Assembly: GCA_038380795.1 (NCBI GenBank)
Contig: CM076261.1
Span: 93,642,418-93,706,417 of the forward strand
DNA: 64,000 nucleotides
Direction of reading: 5' to 3'
DNA from: Pyrocephalus nanus
Taxonomy: Eukaryota > Chordata > Aves > Passeriformes > Tyrannidae
This document shows positions 22,382 through 34,033 of this stretch, piece after piece; the first letter of the stretch is position 1; each line of letters begins with the position of its first letter. The notes beneath the pieces were generated by a model. The model ran no database searches. It worked only from the letters and a program-made list of their open reading frames with translations, and had not been told where the DNA came from. A program made the position numbers and the translations under genes.

Positions 22382-22841
22382 CTTATGACTAAACAGCCTC
22401 ACCAAGTTTTTCAGAGAACCTCGTTAAGGCTTTTGAAGTTTTCATTCCAGCCCACACTCTGGAAGAGCTTTGTGAGAGCTCCCTTTAAAGGGAGAAATGA
22501 AGAGCTTGGGTGAATAACAATAAATTACTCTTCTAACCTCACATGTTTGCATCTTTCTCAGTAGGTTGCAGTTATTTCTTTCAGAGCCTGGTCCTTTCAG
22601 ACAGATCTCTGCCACCTCAAAATGCTCTCTAGGGAGCTTCACCTTCAAATTAGCCAGAAAGGGAATCTATTTGGAGAGAACAAAACTGGTGGTTGAAATG
22701 CAAGGCCAAGTCAGGATAATTGGAGGACTGGGAGAGCAAATGTCTTTTCCACAGTTGGAGGTGCCTTGCTCTGGCCTGAGCCACAGCCTTGTTGTATCAG
22801 AGGGCTGCAAACATGGATCACTTCCAGGGTTTTGAGACAAA

Positions 22842-23090
22842 TCATAGGATCACAGAGTGGTTTGGGTTGGAAGGGACCTTCGAGATACTCTCATTCCTCT
22901 CGTGCCCATAGCAGGGACACCTTCCACTGGACCAGGTTGCTCAGCCCCCACATCCAGCCTGGCTTTGAACACTCCCAGGGATGGGGCAGCCACAGCTTCT
23001 CTGGGAAACCCACTACAACACCTTACTGCACTCACAGTAAAACATTTCTTCCTAACATCTAATTTAAATCTCTCCTTTTTTAATTTAAAA
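22842..23090 (-). mobile_element. CR1 LINE fragment
   Basis: An antisense CR1 of about 250 bp. The tail is TCATAGGATCACAGAGTGGT at 22842. The copy continues with GGGTTGGAAGGGACCTTCGA, CCACTGGACCAGGTTGCTCA, CCAGGGATGGGGCAGCCACA and TCTTCCTAACATCTAATTTA. It stops at the start of an A/C-rich tract. It is truncated within the end of ORF2 and non-functional. Confidence 0.94.
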
Positions 23091-23206
23091 AGACCAAAAC
23101 CACCCCCAAAACCAAGCCAATAAAACACCCCCACAAAGATAGTTTTAAAGGGTTTGAGTGGGTTTTTTTGTCGGGTTTTTTTGGTTGGTTGGTTGATTTT
23201 TTTTCC
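23086..23206. repeat. A/C-rich tract followed by G/T-rich tract
   Basis: Positions 23086-23140 are almost only A and C (AAAACCACCCCCAAAACC and similar). Positions 23158-23206 are almost only G and T (GGGTTTTTTTG, GGTTGGTTGGTTG). The two can partly pair with each other, so a long imperfect hairpin is possible. Low-complexity DNA next to the CR1 end. Confidence 0.75.
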
Positions 23207-23458
23207 CTATAAAGCCACATGCCCTGTATTATCTGCCTTTAAAGGGTAGACTATTTCATCTCATGGAAATTATGGGGCAGGGCTGGGCAGAATACACAGA
23301 TATATGCTGGTGAGCATATAAGAAAACTCTTCCCAGTTAGACTGGGCAAAATTCAGACACAGCAGCATCTCTTCTTCAACGTTTTAAAGGGAGAGGGGTA
23401 GTCATCCAAGTGAGATGAGAGTGTCCTTGGCAGGAAAGTGTTACTTTTTATTAGACTT

Positions 23459-23845
23459 TGTGGTGGGTTGACCCCACAAAAGTGTTCCATCCATCCCATC
23501 CTCAGCTGGACAGGGGAGAGAAAATACAACAAAAGTCTTGTTGGGTGAGGTAAGGACAGGCAGAGATCACTCACTGATTACTGTCGTGGGCAAAACAGAC
23601 TTGACTTGCATCAATTTATTTAATTTATTATAAGTCAGAGTGAGAAAATGAGAAATAAACCCAAATCTTGAAACCAAATTCACCCCCATCCCTTCCTTCT
23701 CTCTGGGCTCAACTTCATTCCAGATTTTCCCTTTCTCCTCCTCCTCAGTGGCTCAGGGGAGTGGGGAATGGGGATTACAGCCAGTTAGCCCCACTTTGTC
23801 TGTGCTGCAATCTGCTCCATCTTTCTGGTAAGGGTGGAGTGAAGG
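23459..23845. mobile_element. Truncated LTR of an avian endogenous retrovirus
   Basis: About 390 bp matching, from memory, one end of a common avian ERV LTR. It starts with TG at TGTGGTGGGTTGACC. Further matches are CCTCAGCTGGACAGGGGAGA, GAAAATACAAC, CTCACTGATTACTGTCGTGG, GCAAAACAGACTTGACTTGC, AATTTATTTAATTTATTATA, GAGAAATAAACCCAAATCTT and TGGGGATTACAGCCAGTTAG. The match fades after about 23845, so the other terminus is lost. No internal viral gene is present beside it. Transcription direction is not decidable because both ends of this LTR type fit TG...CA. Confidence 0.8.
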
Positions 23846-25826
23846 TCAGGAACTCCTGAATGTTTGGAAACCTGTGTGAGCAAAGTGATGCTCAGGCATC
23901 ATTGACATAGGATGGTGAGTGCAATGAGGAGCGATTTGATATAAAGTTGCCCTCATGCACTAGAGAAAGTCTCACATTAAGCAAATGCTGAGTTCTACAT
24001 TTGCTTCAAGATGATGACCTGTAGTAAGATCTTGCTTTAATGTCTGGGATTTGTTGACCCTCCATTAAGTAGAGGAAATTCGGCTCCTGGATGGTCAGTG
24101 AAGAGAAACCCTAAATATAAACTGATTTTGTTCTAAATTGCTGTTGCTTCCATTGATGAAACTGGTACAGATCACAGCAGTCTTCAAAAGGAGAACTTCA
24201 AAGCAGAACTACTAAGGGATTTTTGAGACTATGAGTAAAATTTTTTTTGGAAGTAGCAATTCAACAGGATGGAGACACATGAAAAAATCTCAGAAAAAAA
24301 TCTCTAGTGCAAGATAGAATAAAATTATACTAAGGTAGGGAGAGAAAACCACTGTAGGAAAAAGTAGTGTGGTGTAATTGGTTCTGGGTCCTAAGCACAT
24401 TCTCTGTATTTGTATAAAACAGGATGTGTGAGACAGGGAACAATCAGGACAAAAATCCATAGTATGGTAGCTATGGTGCTATTCCTCTCAAACCCAGCTC
24501 AAGGACCATCCAAATGAGGATTTGAAACCAAACCTCCCACAATCCAGATTATTTCACCAGAAATTCTTTGGAGCAAGTCACATTCTCATATCTCACATTC
24601 GAAACAGCAGATTTCCAAATATGTAGTAAGTGAGCCACACCAAAGCTCATCTTGTTTTCCAGTCTAATTTTTCCTTTCTTTAATGCAGCAACAATTACTT
24701 TTTTCTTTTTCTTTTTTCTGCAAAAGTATAGTCTTCCCTGGCTCAGGGTCTGGAATGGCATCCTCTGAAACAAAATAACTACACACTTCCTTCCTCTACA
24801 AACTGTGCCCCAGTGAGAAACTCTTCTGTTATTTAAAAAATTTAAATACTGAAACAGTATTTTTCTCATACTTTTGTATGAGCCAGAGACACTGCTTTGA
24901 GCACTAACTGCCTGTGAAGCCCAAATGCTGATCTCCTTAGTCAAGCTAATGATAGCTGCAGGTTCAAGGAGAGCTGCTCTTTTTATTACCTCTATTACTG
25001 CTTGTCTTGTAATTATTTTCTTCATCTCGCTGTCTCTAGGAAAATTCTGACTAATTATTAATATCTCAAGACACAGCTAAAACTTCCATCAGCTCCATTT
25101 GAAAGGAAAAGTGAGGTTTTTTGTTTCCTATCCTTTTCCATTTGGGTTTTAATTTCACTAGAAAGTGTTAGGTTGCCATGGCAAAGCCCATATCTTCACT
25201 TCCCTGTCTCAGTAGGTGCTTTGAAGAGAGAAAATGGCCAGAAAAAGAGTTAATTTGTGCTAAGCAAAAGCTGTACCCTAAGAATGTGTTCCTGTTGGGC
25301 TCACTTTCAAGTTCCTCCAAGAAGTGCCTCCACAACCAATTCAGCCAATTCTCAGCCAAGGGGGTGAATAGAATTTTGTAGAAATTATGTCCAGACAATA
25401 AAAGCCTTGGATTTGATTTTCTATCTTCCAAGCTGATAATAGTAGCAGTAAAGTTGAGAATCAGCAGATTAAACCCTCAGATCCTCACCAGCCTCTCGCT
25501 GAGGTTTAGGGAAGAGCTCGTGCAGGGAGCTGAGCCATGGCCATGGTGTGAGTTAACTGGTTAAATGATGCACAAGAGAAAATCCTTTGTGATACTGGGC
25601 TCATGTGGAGCCCTTACAGGAGTTCTGGAGTTAATTATAGTTTTAGTGTGACTTCCAGGATGTAGGTGAAAAGAGAAAAGCATCAAGCAACTGATTTCTT
25701 ATTTAGGAGGAACATCTGGTTAATGATTCAACTTACCATGCAGCACTGTGCTGCTATTAGGTTATAAGCCTCTGAAGGCATGGAAATTTGTTTAGAACAT
25801 GTAACACTGAAATTTATGTGTGTTTT
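23846..25826. other. Unique sequence, nothing recognised
   Basis: About 2 kb without recognised repeats or exons. A 158-codon - strand frame (24549-25025) has no recognisable domain. It includes a lysine run from an A-rich tract and is probably chance. Confidence 0.4.
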
Positions 25827-25900
25827 CATAGGATAATAGAATGGTTTGGGTTGGAAGGGACCTTAAAGATCATCTGCTTCCAGTGCCCCTGTCATGGACA
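25827..25900 (-). mobile_element. CR1 LINE tail fragment
   Basis: About 75 bp of antisense CR1: CATAGGATAATAGAATGG, TTTGGGTTGGAAGGGACC, TTAAAGATCATCTGCTTCC and GCCCCTGTCATGGACAAGG. A very short 5'-truncated insertion or a remnant. Confidence 0.92.
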
Positions 25901-26264
25901 AGGAATATTTTGATTCCTTCCAGTAAAAACTTCACACAGGCTTGTTTTGGTCTTACTTTCACGACCTTCACTATGACCATGGGAAATGAGTAGACTCCAG
26001 TGATATAAATGATATAATGCCTGCTCTGGGGGTAACTTCAGGTGGTTTGTAGAGGTGAGCTGGTGATCTGTAGTAAAACTTTATATTTGGACTTAATTTC
26101 CTCCACCTCCTAGGGTGCCTTGGTTTTACTCACTGCTACAAGTCACAGGATTCCAAGCAGCAAAATACGTTGTGGGAGCTTCCAGATGAGTGGTGCCACT
26201 GCTGTGAATGAAGAGCCAAATTCTTAGCAATGTTTATTTGCTGAGTTACTCTGCAGGCCAGCAG

Positions 26265-26625
26265 GGGATCAGGGAATCACTGAAGTTGGAAAGGATATCT
26301 GGAGTTCCCTAATTGTACCTCCTGCTGAAAACAGGGCTGATTTCTAAGGTAAACTTCTTTCCTCATGGCTGGTAGAGCAAAATTTGAAAATATTTGAAAT
26401 GTCAAGGGCTCTCCAGAACCTATATGAGTATGAAACCATTCTTGTGATGAAGACTTTTGTTTCAGAGTTTCAAACAGTGATGACATTTGTGACCACTTCC
26501 CCTTGCCCTTTAGTGGGGCACCTCTGGCAGGAACCTGGATCTGTCTTCACTCAAATACCTCTATATGTTTTGGGAGGCTGCAATTAGTTGCCCCTTAACC
26601 TTCTCTTCTGGATAAACAAGTCAAA
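26265..26625 (-). mobile_element. Older CR1 LINE fragment
   Basis: A diverged antisense CR1. The low-coordinate end has GGGAATCACTGAAGTTGGAA, AGGATATCTGGAG and CCTCCTGCTGAAAACAGGG (3' end of a CR1 type whose UTR mentions a 'tgctcaaagcaggg'-like word). Further on are TTTCAGAGTTTCAAACAGTG, CCACTTCCCCTTGCCCTTTA, AACCTGGATCTGTCTTCAC and TTAACCTTCTCTTCTGG, the end of ORF2. Many substitutions and indels. It ends against the oppositely oriented copy that starts near 26630. Confidence 0.78.
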
Positions 26626-26629
26626 ATAT

Positions 26630-27124
26630 AAGATGGACACCACAACAAAAGAAAGATATAAAGCTATTAGAGTATGTCCAAAGAGAGTTATGAAGATGAT
26701 GAAGGGCCTTGAAGGGAAGCCATAAAATGAGCAGCTGAGGTCACTTGGCTTATTCAGCCTGGAGAAGAGGAGACTGAGGGGAGACCTCACAGTGGTCTTC
26801 AGATTCCTCAAAGGGAAGTGAAGGGACAGGAACTGATTTCTTGTCTCTGGTGACCAGGGATAGGACTCAAGGGAATGGCCTGAAGTTGTGTCAGGGAAGG
26901 TTTAGGTTGGATTTTAGGAAAAGGTTCTTCACCCAGAGGGTGGTTGGGCACTCAAAAGGCTCCCAGGGCAGTGGGCACAGCACCAAGTCTGACGGAGCTC
27001 AAAGAGCACTTGGACAGCACTCTTAGGTACATGGAGAGATTCTTAGGGTTGTCCTGTGCAGGGCCAGGAGTTGGGCTTGATATTGCTGATGGGTCCCTTC
27101 CAACTCAAGATTCTATGATTGTGT
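26630..27124 (+). mobile_element. CR1 LINE fragment with ORF2 C-terminus remnant
   Basis: A sense CR1 of about 495 bp of a different type from its - strand neighbour. ORF2 words include AGCTATTAGAGTATGTCCAA, ATGATGAAGGGCCTTGAAGG, TTCAGCCTGGAGAAGAGGAG and GGGAATGGCCTGAAGTTGTG. The frame from 26841 reads [33 protein letters not shown]. The UTR has TCCTGTGCAGGGCCAGGAGT and TGGGTCCCTTCCAACTCAAG, with the tail ATTCTATGATT. Frameshifts, for example after VVGHS, make it non-functional. Confidence 0.95.
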
Positions 27125-30100
27125 GGTTCTCTAAATCCCTGTCTTTCAGCTTCTCCACATAAGGGTGCACTGCTGATCCATCTGCAGCTTGTTCCCCACC
27201 AGAACCTCACAAAGGAAAAGACAACCCTACTGCCACTGTCCCTGCCTCTCCTTACAAACTGCTCTGCCCATCACAGTGCTCCAGCACTGCAAGTTTCCTC
27301 CAAATCCCTGTGATTCCAATGCCATAGCTCTGCACCTGCACACAGGTTTCTCCTTCCTCCTGTGTGTTTGTCATGCTGGGTGTGTTCAGGGAGAGGTTCC
27401 TCGAGATGCACTTGGTTCAGGGGGAGTCAGAGATCATCCTCTGCTGCCCTGTGCTTTGCTTGCTTCCTCTCATCCATGTTTTTCTGACCATCTCAGGGTG
27501 TTGCTCTCCGTACCCCAGCACACTGAGTTCAAAGTCTCTTGCCGAGAGTGTTCATCTGTCCTTGCTCTTTGAAGCAGATCCAGTTGTCACAGACTCTCAG
27601 TTGTTTAGGGAGGACTTTTTTTCTGTCTTTTTTTTTTATTATTTTTAATGAAACATCTATAAAATGCAGATGTGATTTCAGACAGTGGTGTTGAAGTGCA
27701 GTCATTAATGACTAATGAGGAGCTGAGGACTGGCCTGCAGGAGACCTCCAAATTGAATATTTTCTTTTCAGATTTAGCACGATTAAACAAATTGGTTTTG
27801 TGTCCAATCACCAGCTTTACGAGAGAATTATTTTCCTGCTGCTCTGCCCAAACCCACAGAGACTAATTTAGACAGCATTAATTGGTAATTTCCCAGATCA
27901 AAGCCCTTAATCAAATCAATAAGGATACACACTGTGCAGTGTGCTGATTATCATTCAATAGACATAAAATATTATTTGTCATGTCTACCTTGATAATGAC
28001 ATCAGAGGAATACCAAGACCAACAAGGAGAGATGCCCTGATAGCTTAATATGTTGATTATGCAAATGGTTTCCCTAAATTATTTTCTTGCCAGGGCATGG
28101 GGCTTCTCCTTGCTGCAGGCTTCCTTTAACTCCAAGATTTATTGGTAACCTAAACATACATAAATTACTGTCAACAACCTCTGGGATTATTTTTGTAAAA
28201 GTTGCAATTCCTATGGGGATATTTGAGGAATGAGATTATTAATTATTTGGTTGTGGAGAAAGGGGAGGGACTAAAGGGCAGAACAAGTAATTATCATTTA
28301 TCTTAAGGTTGAGTGGTGTGAAAAGTGACCCAATTTTATGTGTCAGGAGCAGCTGTTTTTCTTATATCAACACCAAATCTTGATCTTTTTCCTCTTCAAA
28401 GGGAAAAAAATTGATCTAAAAGCTTTGGTTTTACTGCTTCTTGATATAAACACCAAACAGTTAATGCAATGGATTCAACTCTAAACCTTTAGAGAGGGGA
28501 GCGAAAAAATTCATAGGGAAGGAGGCAAAAGGAAACATTTTGTACTCTGGGCAGGTTTTGTGTGACATTTTGGTGGAGGGTTTGTGGCAGTGAGACCAGA
28601 TGACCCCATTCCTGCTTAACCTGCCTTCATAATGAGTGAGGGTGCCAGGTGAGGGCGATATGACCCACATAATTGCTGATCCTCTGGTGTGAAGTGCTGG
28701 GTTAAAAAGGAAAATTCCTTGTCCTGTTCCCCTCTGGCTGGTGGAGATGAAGGTCTGTTAGTGGGAAGAATTTATACACATGTACAACGTGTCCCTCTTG
28801 CAGCTGAGCTCAGTCTAACCAGTATCTTCCCACAGAGTCTGGTCTCTCCAGCTGTGTCCTTCACAGACACACAAAAATGGACCTCTCAGTAAATCCTGAT
28901 TCACCGTGGCAGGTGATTTTCCAGTGCTTACGTTCCCCCTTGCACCCTCGACCTCATTCCAGCTGCTGCAATGCTGGACACATGGATACTCCAGATGCTG
29001 GACACAGACACACACAGACACATAACAGAGTCCTCTGGGTCTTTAATGTGTCCCAGAGAGTGTCTCCCATTGATCCATCAGGTGGGAGTTCCCAGAGCTC
29101 ATGGGACCAATGCACATCTAAGGCACTGGGGAAGGGCCTCCTGTCCCTGACTGGGGTCTTGGAGCTGCCTCTTTATTTGATGGGACTTCAAAAGAGCCCT
29201 GGGAGCACCTGGATCAGGCCACCCTTTGAGTTTCCCTACCTGCAGGTATTGCTCTGATCTCCTTTGTGTGGGTAGAGATGAGTTTTTTATCACATAAACT
29301 ACTTCTTTTTCTAGATTTGGCATCAGCCACAGTTCCTAGGTCCTATACATTGCTTTCCACTTGTGGAACTCAAAGCACATCCAGCAAATACCTATGTCCA
29401 GAAGCCAAGGGAGGGAAGGAGGGTGACCCACCCATGACATGAATCCTTAGATCCCAGCTCCACAAGCTCATTCACACATTCCATCCTCCAGTTACTTATT
29501 TTTTCGTTATCTGTTCTTACATTTGTGAACATGTCAGTGAAATTCCCTGTTTCTCTGGCAAACCTGCACAGGTGGGAAAAAAGAAAGTGTCTTTTCTGCT
29601 TTGTTTTGTCTTGTTTGTGGATTCTGCATTTGGGGAGAGGGGGTTACAACAGCCCTGTGAAGACCAGCTGCTTGCAACATGCTTCTCTTGCAGCTTTCCA
29701 TCAGGAATCTGACAGCTTTAGTTATTGTGATGGAGAAATAATGAGGTGAGAAAAGAGTTGTCAAAAAAAGATCTGTGCTTTTCTTCCAAGGAAGTAATTT
29801 ACTTTTTGTGTGCTCTGTGGTTCCTAGAGACAAGAAGATGTAAGGACACCAGTTATAGGAAAAGTTCTGTATTTCCCTAAACCAAGATAATTACCAAAAC
29901 AGAAAAAAAAAATGGTTATTTGTCTACAGAAAAAGGCCTATTGCTTATGTTATGATTAATTTAATTAAATGTGGGTGCTAACAGCATTTAGGCTTTGAGG
30001 CTGTAGGTGAAGAACTCACCATGGATTTCCTTTACAGTTAATGGGGAAAGAATTAACAATGTTAATGGATTTTAAGGTTAATTCACCTCATCCTAAAAAC

Positions 30101-30560
30101 AAACTCCTGTATTTGTCCCAGTGAATTTCCATCTAAATGCATTGACTGTATTAATCAACACAGATACACTGTGACATCTGAGATTCCCTAAGACCTTCCA
30201 TGGGAAACTGGCAGATGTAACACAGCATCTCCTCCGCACTAATAGCTGGATCCAGGAGGATACATCCAAAATGGCACTAAAAGCTTGTGTTTATGCAACC
30301 AAAACATGCACAAGATCACTGGCTGCTAAAGAAACCTGAGAAACTGCCTTGAATGCTTAAGTTTCTTTGAATATATGCATTTCTTTGTCTGTCCAGGCTG
30401 GCATTACAAGGTCACAAGCTTCAAGACCTGGGATCTTCGCTGTGGATGTTTTTTATACCCTAGACATCCACAGAAGAAACCTCAGGGCATCTCACACAGC
30501 ACCAAGTGTCCTCTGCTGAGGCAACTGATTCTCACTCAGCCAACACAGTGGTGGGGTCTG
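27125..30560. other. Unique sequence; candidate conserved segment at 27.77-28.26 kb
   Basis: About 3.4 kb with no recognised transposon or exon. Two overlapping frames at 27189-27648 have no recognisable domain. The part 27770-28260 is repeat-free and AT-rich, with homeodomain-like and TCF/LEF-like words; conservation is untested. A CA-rich patch lies at 28990-29020. Confidence 0.42.
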
Positions 30561-30750
30561 GAGAATCAGAGGATCACAGAGGGTTTGGGGTTGGAAGGAA
30601 CCTTACAGATCACTTAATTCCAACCTCCCTGCCATGGACAAGGAAGGCCATGACAGCTTCAACGAGACCAGGTTACTCAGAGCCCCATCCAACCTGGCCT
30701 TGAGCACTTGCAGGGATGGGGCAGCCACAGCTTCTCTGAGCATTTCAGAA
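30561..30750 (-). mobile_element. CR1 LINE fragment
   Basis: An antisense CR1 of about 190 bp: GAATCAGAGGATCACAGAGG, GGGGTTGGAAGGAACCTTAC, CAACCTCCCTGCCATGGAC, CCCATCCAACCTGGCCTTGA and GGATGGGGCAGCCACAGCTT. Only the 3' UTR remains. Confidence 0.93.
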
Positions 30751-32524
30751 CCTTTCAGATTACCTGAGTTGGACAGCAAGGGTGGGCTTTGGTGGCCAAA
30801 AACTGGTGTTCTAGAGCCAGTTCAGAGACTTTAGGTACCTGAGCCATTCCTCTTCACCCGACAAATATCACCAGCAGGTTTTTGGAGATTCATGGAGCCT
30901 CAGCTGGAGATTGGGCAGCATAACCTGGGGCATCTCAAATTACACTGAAAACTTGTTTAGACACATCAATTATATCTTTAGTGATTTTTTCAGATTTTTA
31001 GTTTCCTAGATGCAGTGGACTAAACTGACTTCACTGACTACAACACACATTTATGCACTGAGGTATATATGCATATCTACATGTACACACCTAAAGTTAG
31101 GTCAAGTGTTACAGAGCTGGATTTAACCCCTGAAAACTAGTTGAGATGAACCAAAACATAGGGAACTGGACCAACATATTTACATACACTTTATACAGCT
31201 AAAGAATAATGAATCACTTTATTGTTCCAGGACCAGTTTTTTAGACACATTCAACTTAGTAAAACACTCTCTTTATAAATCTGATTATTTATATATCTTA
31301 ATTCTGAGATTGCCCCTTGAGAGAATGGAAATATAATTTTAAAGAAATAAGCTGGCATCTTAAATGGCATTTGGGTGTTGAGTCACCCTCATTTGGATCA
31401 CTATTGCTCCAAGAAATGATGCTGCTGAAGGCAGTTAGAGCCAAATTTTGAAAGAAGGTTCAACACTTTTTTTTAGCATTTACAACACTAGAAGTGCAAG
31501 ACAAGGCAGAGTTTTGGGTTTTTTTTTTTTGGATCCTCTCGATTTGTCATGTTACATATGGAATGAAGTTACTCTTTTCATTTACAAATGAAGCGCAGAC
31601 ACCTTTGAACATGCACGTTTTCCTACATATGTGCCTAAATTTTGCACAAGCATGATCAGCAGAACCAATCCACGTTCCTTATGCTCTGCACAGAAACCTG
31701 AGACTGCCCCTTGAACTGTAAATATTCCCTGAAGCAGGATTTACACTTGTAAGACAAGCGGATTGTCACTATCCCACAAGCCTTATCCCAGGGATCGTGG
31801 ACATTGAAAACAACAAAATTATTTCCTGTACTCCACCAGCACGATGAATTCTGACTGGAATTTTGTTGCCTCTTCTTCTGTTCCAGCACCTTTAGATTGA
31901 TTTAATTAGAGCCAAACGCCACCCATTTCTTCAATCTTTTCTTCAAATACAAGTTTTCAAAACCACCCAGGGCTCCAAATGTCAGTGGGCTACTCAGAAT
32001 TCCCACGACATGTCTTCCCATCTACAGTGTTGTTCTTGCCATTTTAGTCTGTTACATTTTAAAATAATTAAATTTTGATTGCCTTGGATGGGTGATAATA
32101 AATATATGATAACTGAAACCCATACCTTGTTTTGTCATAAAGAATATGTTTTCTTCTTTCTTGTCACAGTTCTTGTCCCCTCTAGGAAATAAGTGCTCCA
32201 TCCAAATTGCAACTCAGAGCATCTGCCTGGAATCAGTTGAGTATTCACACATAAACCAAATTAGTCCTTAAGGCCTGGCTGAAGCACGTCAGCACCTGAT
32301 TCCCTCTGACTTAGAGTGGCATGAAACTGTCTCTAACTGCACTTGGATTCAGGCCCACATATATTTGAGGTAATTAGTATCAATGCTCTGGCTGCGATTA
32401 TTGTCACTGAGTTGTTTGGTGTCCCACAATGTGTGGTCTTGGCTGTCTGAGGAACTCTGCTGATCAACAGTGTACAGTCATCACCCACATGACACTACAC
32501 AGGGCCTGGCAACTTCTCCCCAGC
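30751..32524. other. Unique sequence, nothing recognised
   Basis: About 1.8 kb with a T-rich run near 31520 and no recognised family or exon. Confidence 0.4.
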
Positions 32525-33168
32525 CAGGGCTGACCATGAGGCAGAATGTGCCCAGGTGGGCAAGAAGGGCAGAGGCACCAGGGCTGTATCAGCAATAGTG
32601 TGACAGCAGGACCAGGGCAGGGATTGTCCCTCTGGGCTGGGCACTGGTGAGGCCACACCTCAAATCCTGGGTTCAGTTTTGGGCCCCTCATGAGCAGAAA
32701 GACACTGAAGGGCTGGAACGTGTCCAGGGAAGGGAACAGAGCTGGGGAAGGGTCTGGAGCACAAGTCTGGTGAGGAGCAGCTGAGGGAGCTGGGGGGGCT
32801 CAGCCTGGAGAAAAGGAGACTCAGAGGGGGACCTTATTGCTCTCTACAGCTGCCTAAAGGAGGGTGCAGCCAGATGAGAGTAAACCTCCTCTCCCAGATA
32901 ACAAGCAACAGGATCAGAGGAAATGGCCTCAAGTTGCACCAGGTGAGGTTTATGTTGGATATTAGGAAAATTTTCTTGACAGTAAAGGTAGTCAAGTGTT
33001 GGAACAGGCTGCCCAGGGAAGTGGTGCAGTCTCCATCCCTGGAAATGTTCAAAGAATGTGTAGATGTGGCACTGAGGGATGTGGTTTCACGGTGAACATG
33101 GTAGTGCTGCTCTGATGGATGGATTGACTCAGCCTCCTCTGACCCTGAAAATTCTATGATTCTATGAT
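32525..33168 (+). mobile_element. Longest well-preserved CR1 copy (ORF2 end plus 3' UTR)
   Basis: A sense CR1 of about 640 bp. It begins in ORF2 (GCCCAGGTGGGCAAGAAGGG, GCACTGGTGAGGCCACACCT, TTCAGTTTTGGGCCCCTCAT). It continues through the ORF2 C-terminus (GTCTGGAGCACAAGTCTGGT, CTCAGCCTGGAGAAAAGGAG) and ends in the tail ATTCTATGATTCTATGAT. The frame at 32874-33095 preserves [32 protein letters not shown] and VDVALRDVVS, close to the natural ORF2 end. Upstream frames are broken by stops and frameshifts. The endonuclease and RT core are absent. Confidence 0.95.
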
Positions 33169-34033
33169 GATGTAACTATGATCATGGAACCTATCCCTAG
33201 GAAAGCCTCTTTTATGGACAAATGATGGCCCCGCTGGTGATATTCTTATCTCCAGTTTTCTCTTTAGTTCCTCCCCAGGTTCACTGAACTGCATTTTTGG
33301 AGCATGTTGAATAAGCACAGGGGTGAGAGATGCCCTTGTGTTCCACATCTTGCCCAACCACCCGGCAGCACCACTTCCAGTGATGTTACATTGCTGTTAC
33401 ATTAGCAGCCGTATTGGATGCTCATTACCATGCCTTAATTGTGCAATAATTTTGATCAGTGAGTGATTTCCTTGGTGCTGATTGTTGTGACTGCAAAATA
33501 AAAACACAGTTGAGGAGCTGCTGCATGTACATCTGCAGAGTGATTCCTTAAGTCGTGTGTTTGTGGGTGTGAGAGGCAGAGTGTGAGCAGCCAGGGCAGC
33601 TCCCTGCCAAAATGTTCCCTGTTTGCAGCTGGAGAAAACTGACAAAGGAGCCCTGGCAAATCTTGCTGCAGTGGTTTTAAGAAGTCACCTCTGTCAGTCA
33701 TCAGCTTGTGATCAGATCCATCACCTCGATGGCAGTCAGCAGGATGGGTACCTGTGTCAGTGTGAAATCTGGAAGTTTTCCTTTGCTCTCTGTGAGTGGC
33801 TGCAGCTCAGAGGATGGGCTTTGGACAGAGGGTTTTCTGCAAACCCATGCTCCTTGCTGTAAGCCTTGCTGGAGGTGCAGAATGGCAGAGCAAAGCAGTG
33901 CCAAGCTGTTGCAGACAGAGCTGCCAGAGGCTATTAGTCAATGTCTGTGGTATTCCCAGGGAAAATACTGTTCATTTGCTCCACTTACATCCAGGGAAAA
34001 CCCCTGATAAGCCAAGGGAGGAATGGGTGGCAA
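33169..34033. other. Unique sequence, nothing recognised
   Basis: About 865 bp with several overlapping frames under 100 codons, none recognisable. Confidence 0.4.

Larger units (their letters stand above)
19659..22841. other. Unique AT-rich sequence with two palindromic sites
   Basis: About 3.2 kb without recognised transposons or exons. It contains the nested inverted repeats at 20554-20600 and the palindrome at 22339-22381. Open frames do not exceed 103 codons and show no family signature. Confidence 0.42.

Noticed and set aside
24549..25025. 158-codon - strand frame
   Set aside because: No recognisable domain, an odd lysine run encoded by an A-rich tract, no neighbouring exon-like sequence. 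Best explained as chance.
29098..29257. Possible diverged CR1 in GC-richer sequence
   Set aside because: Individual words are suggestive but their order does not follow CR1 and no tail is present.
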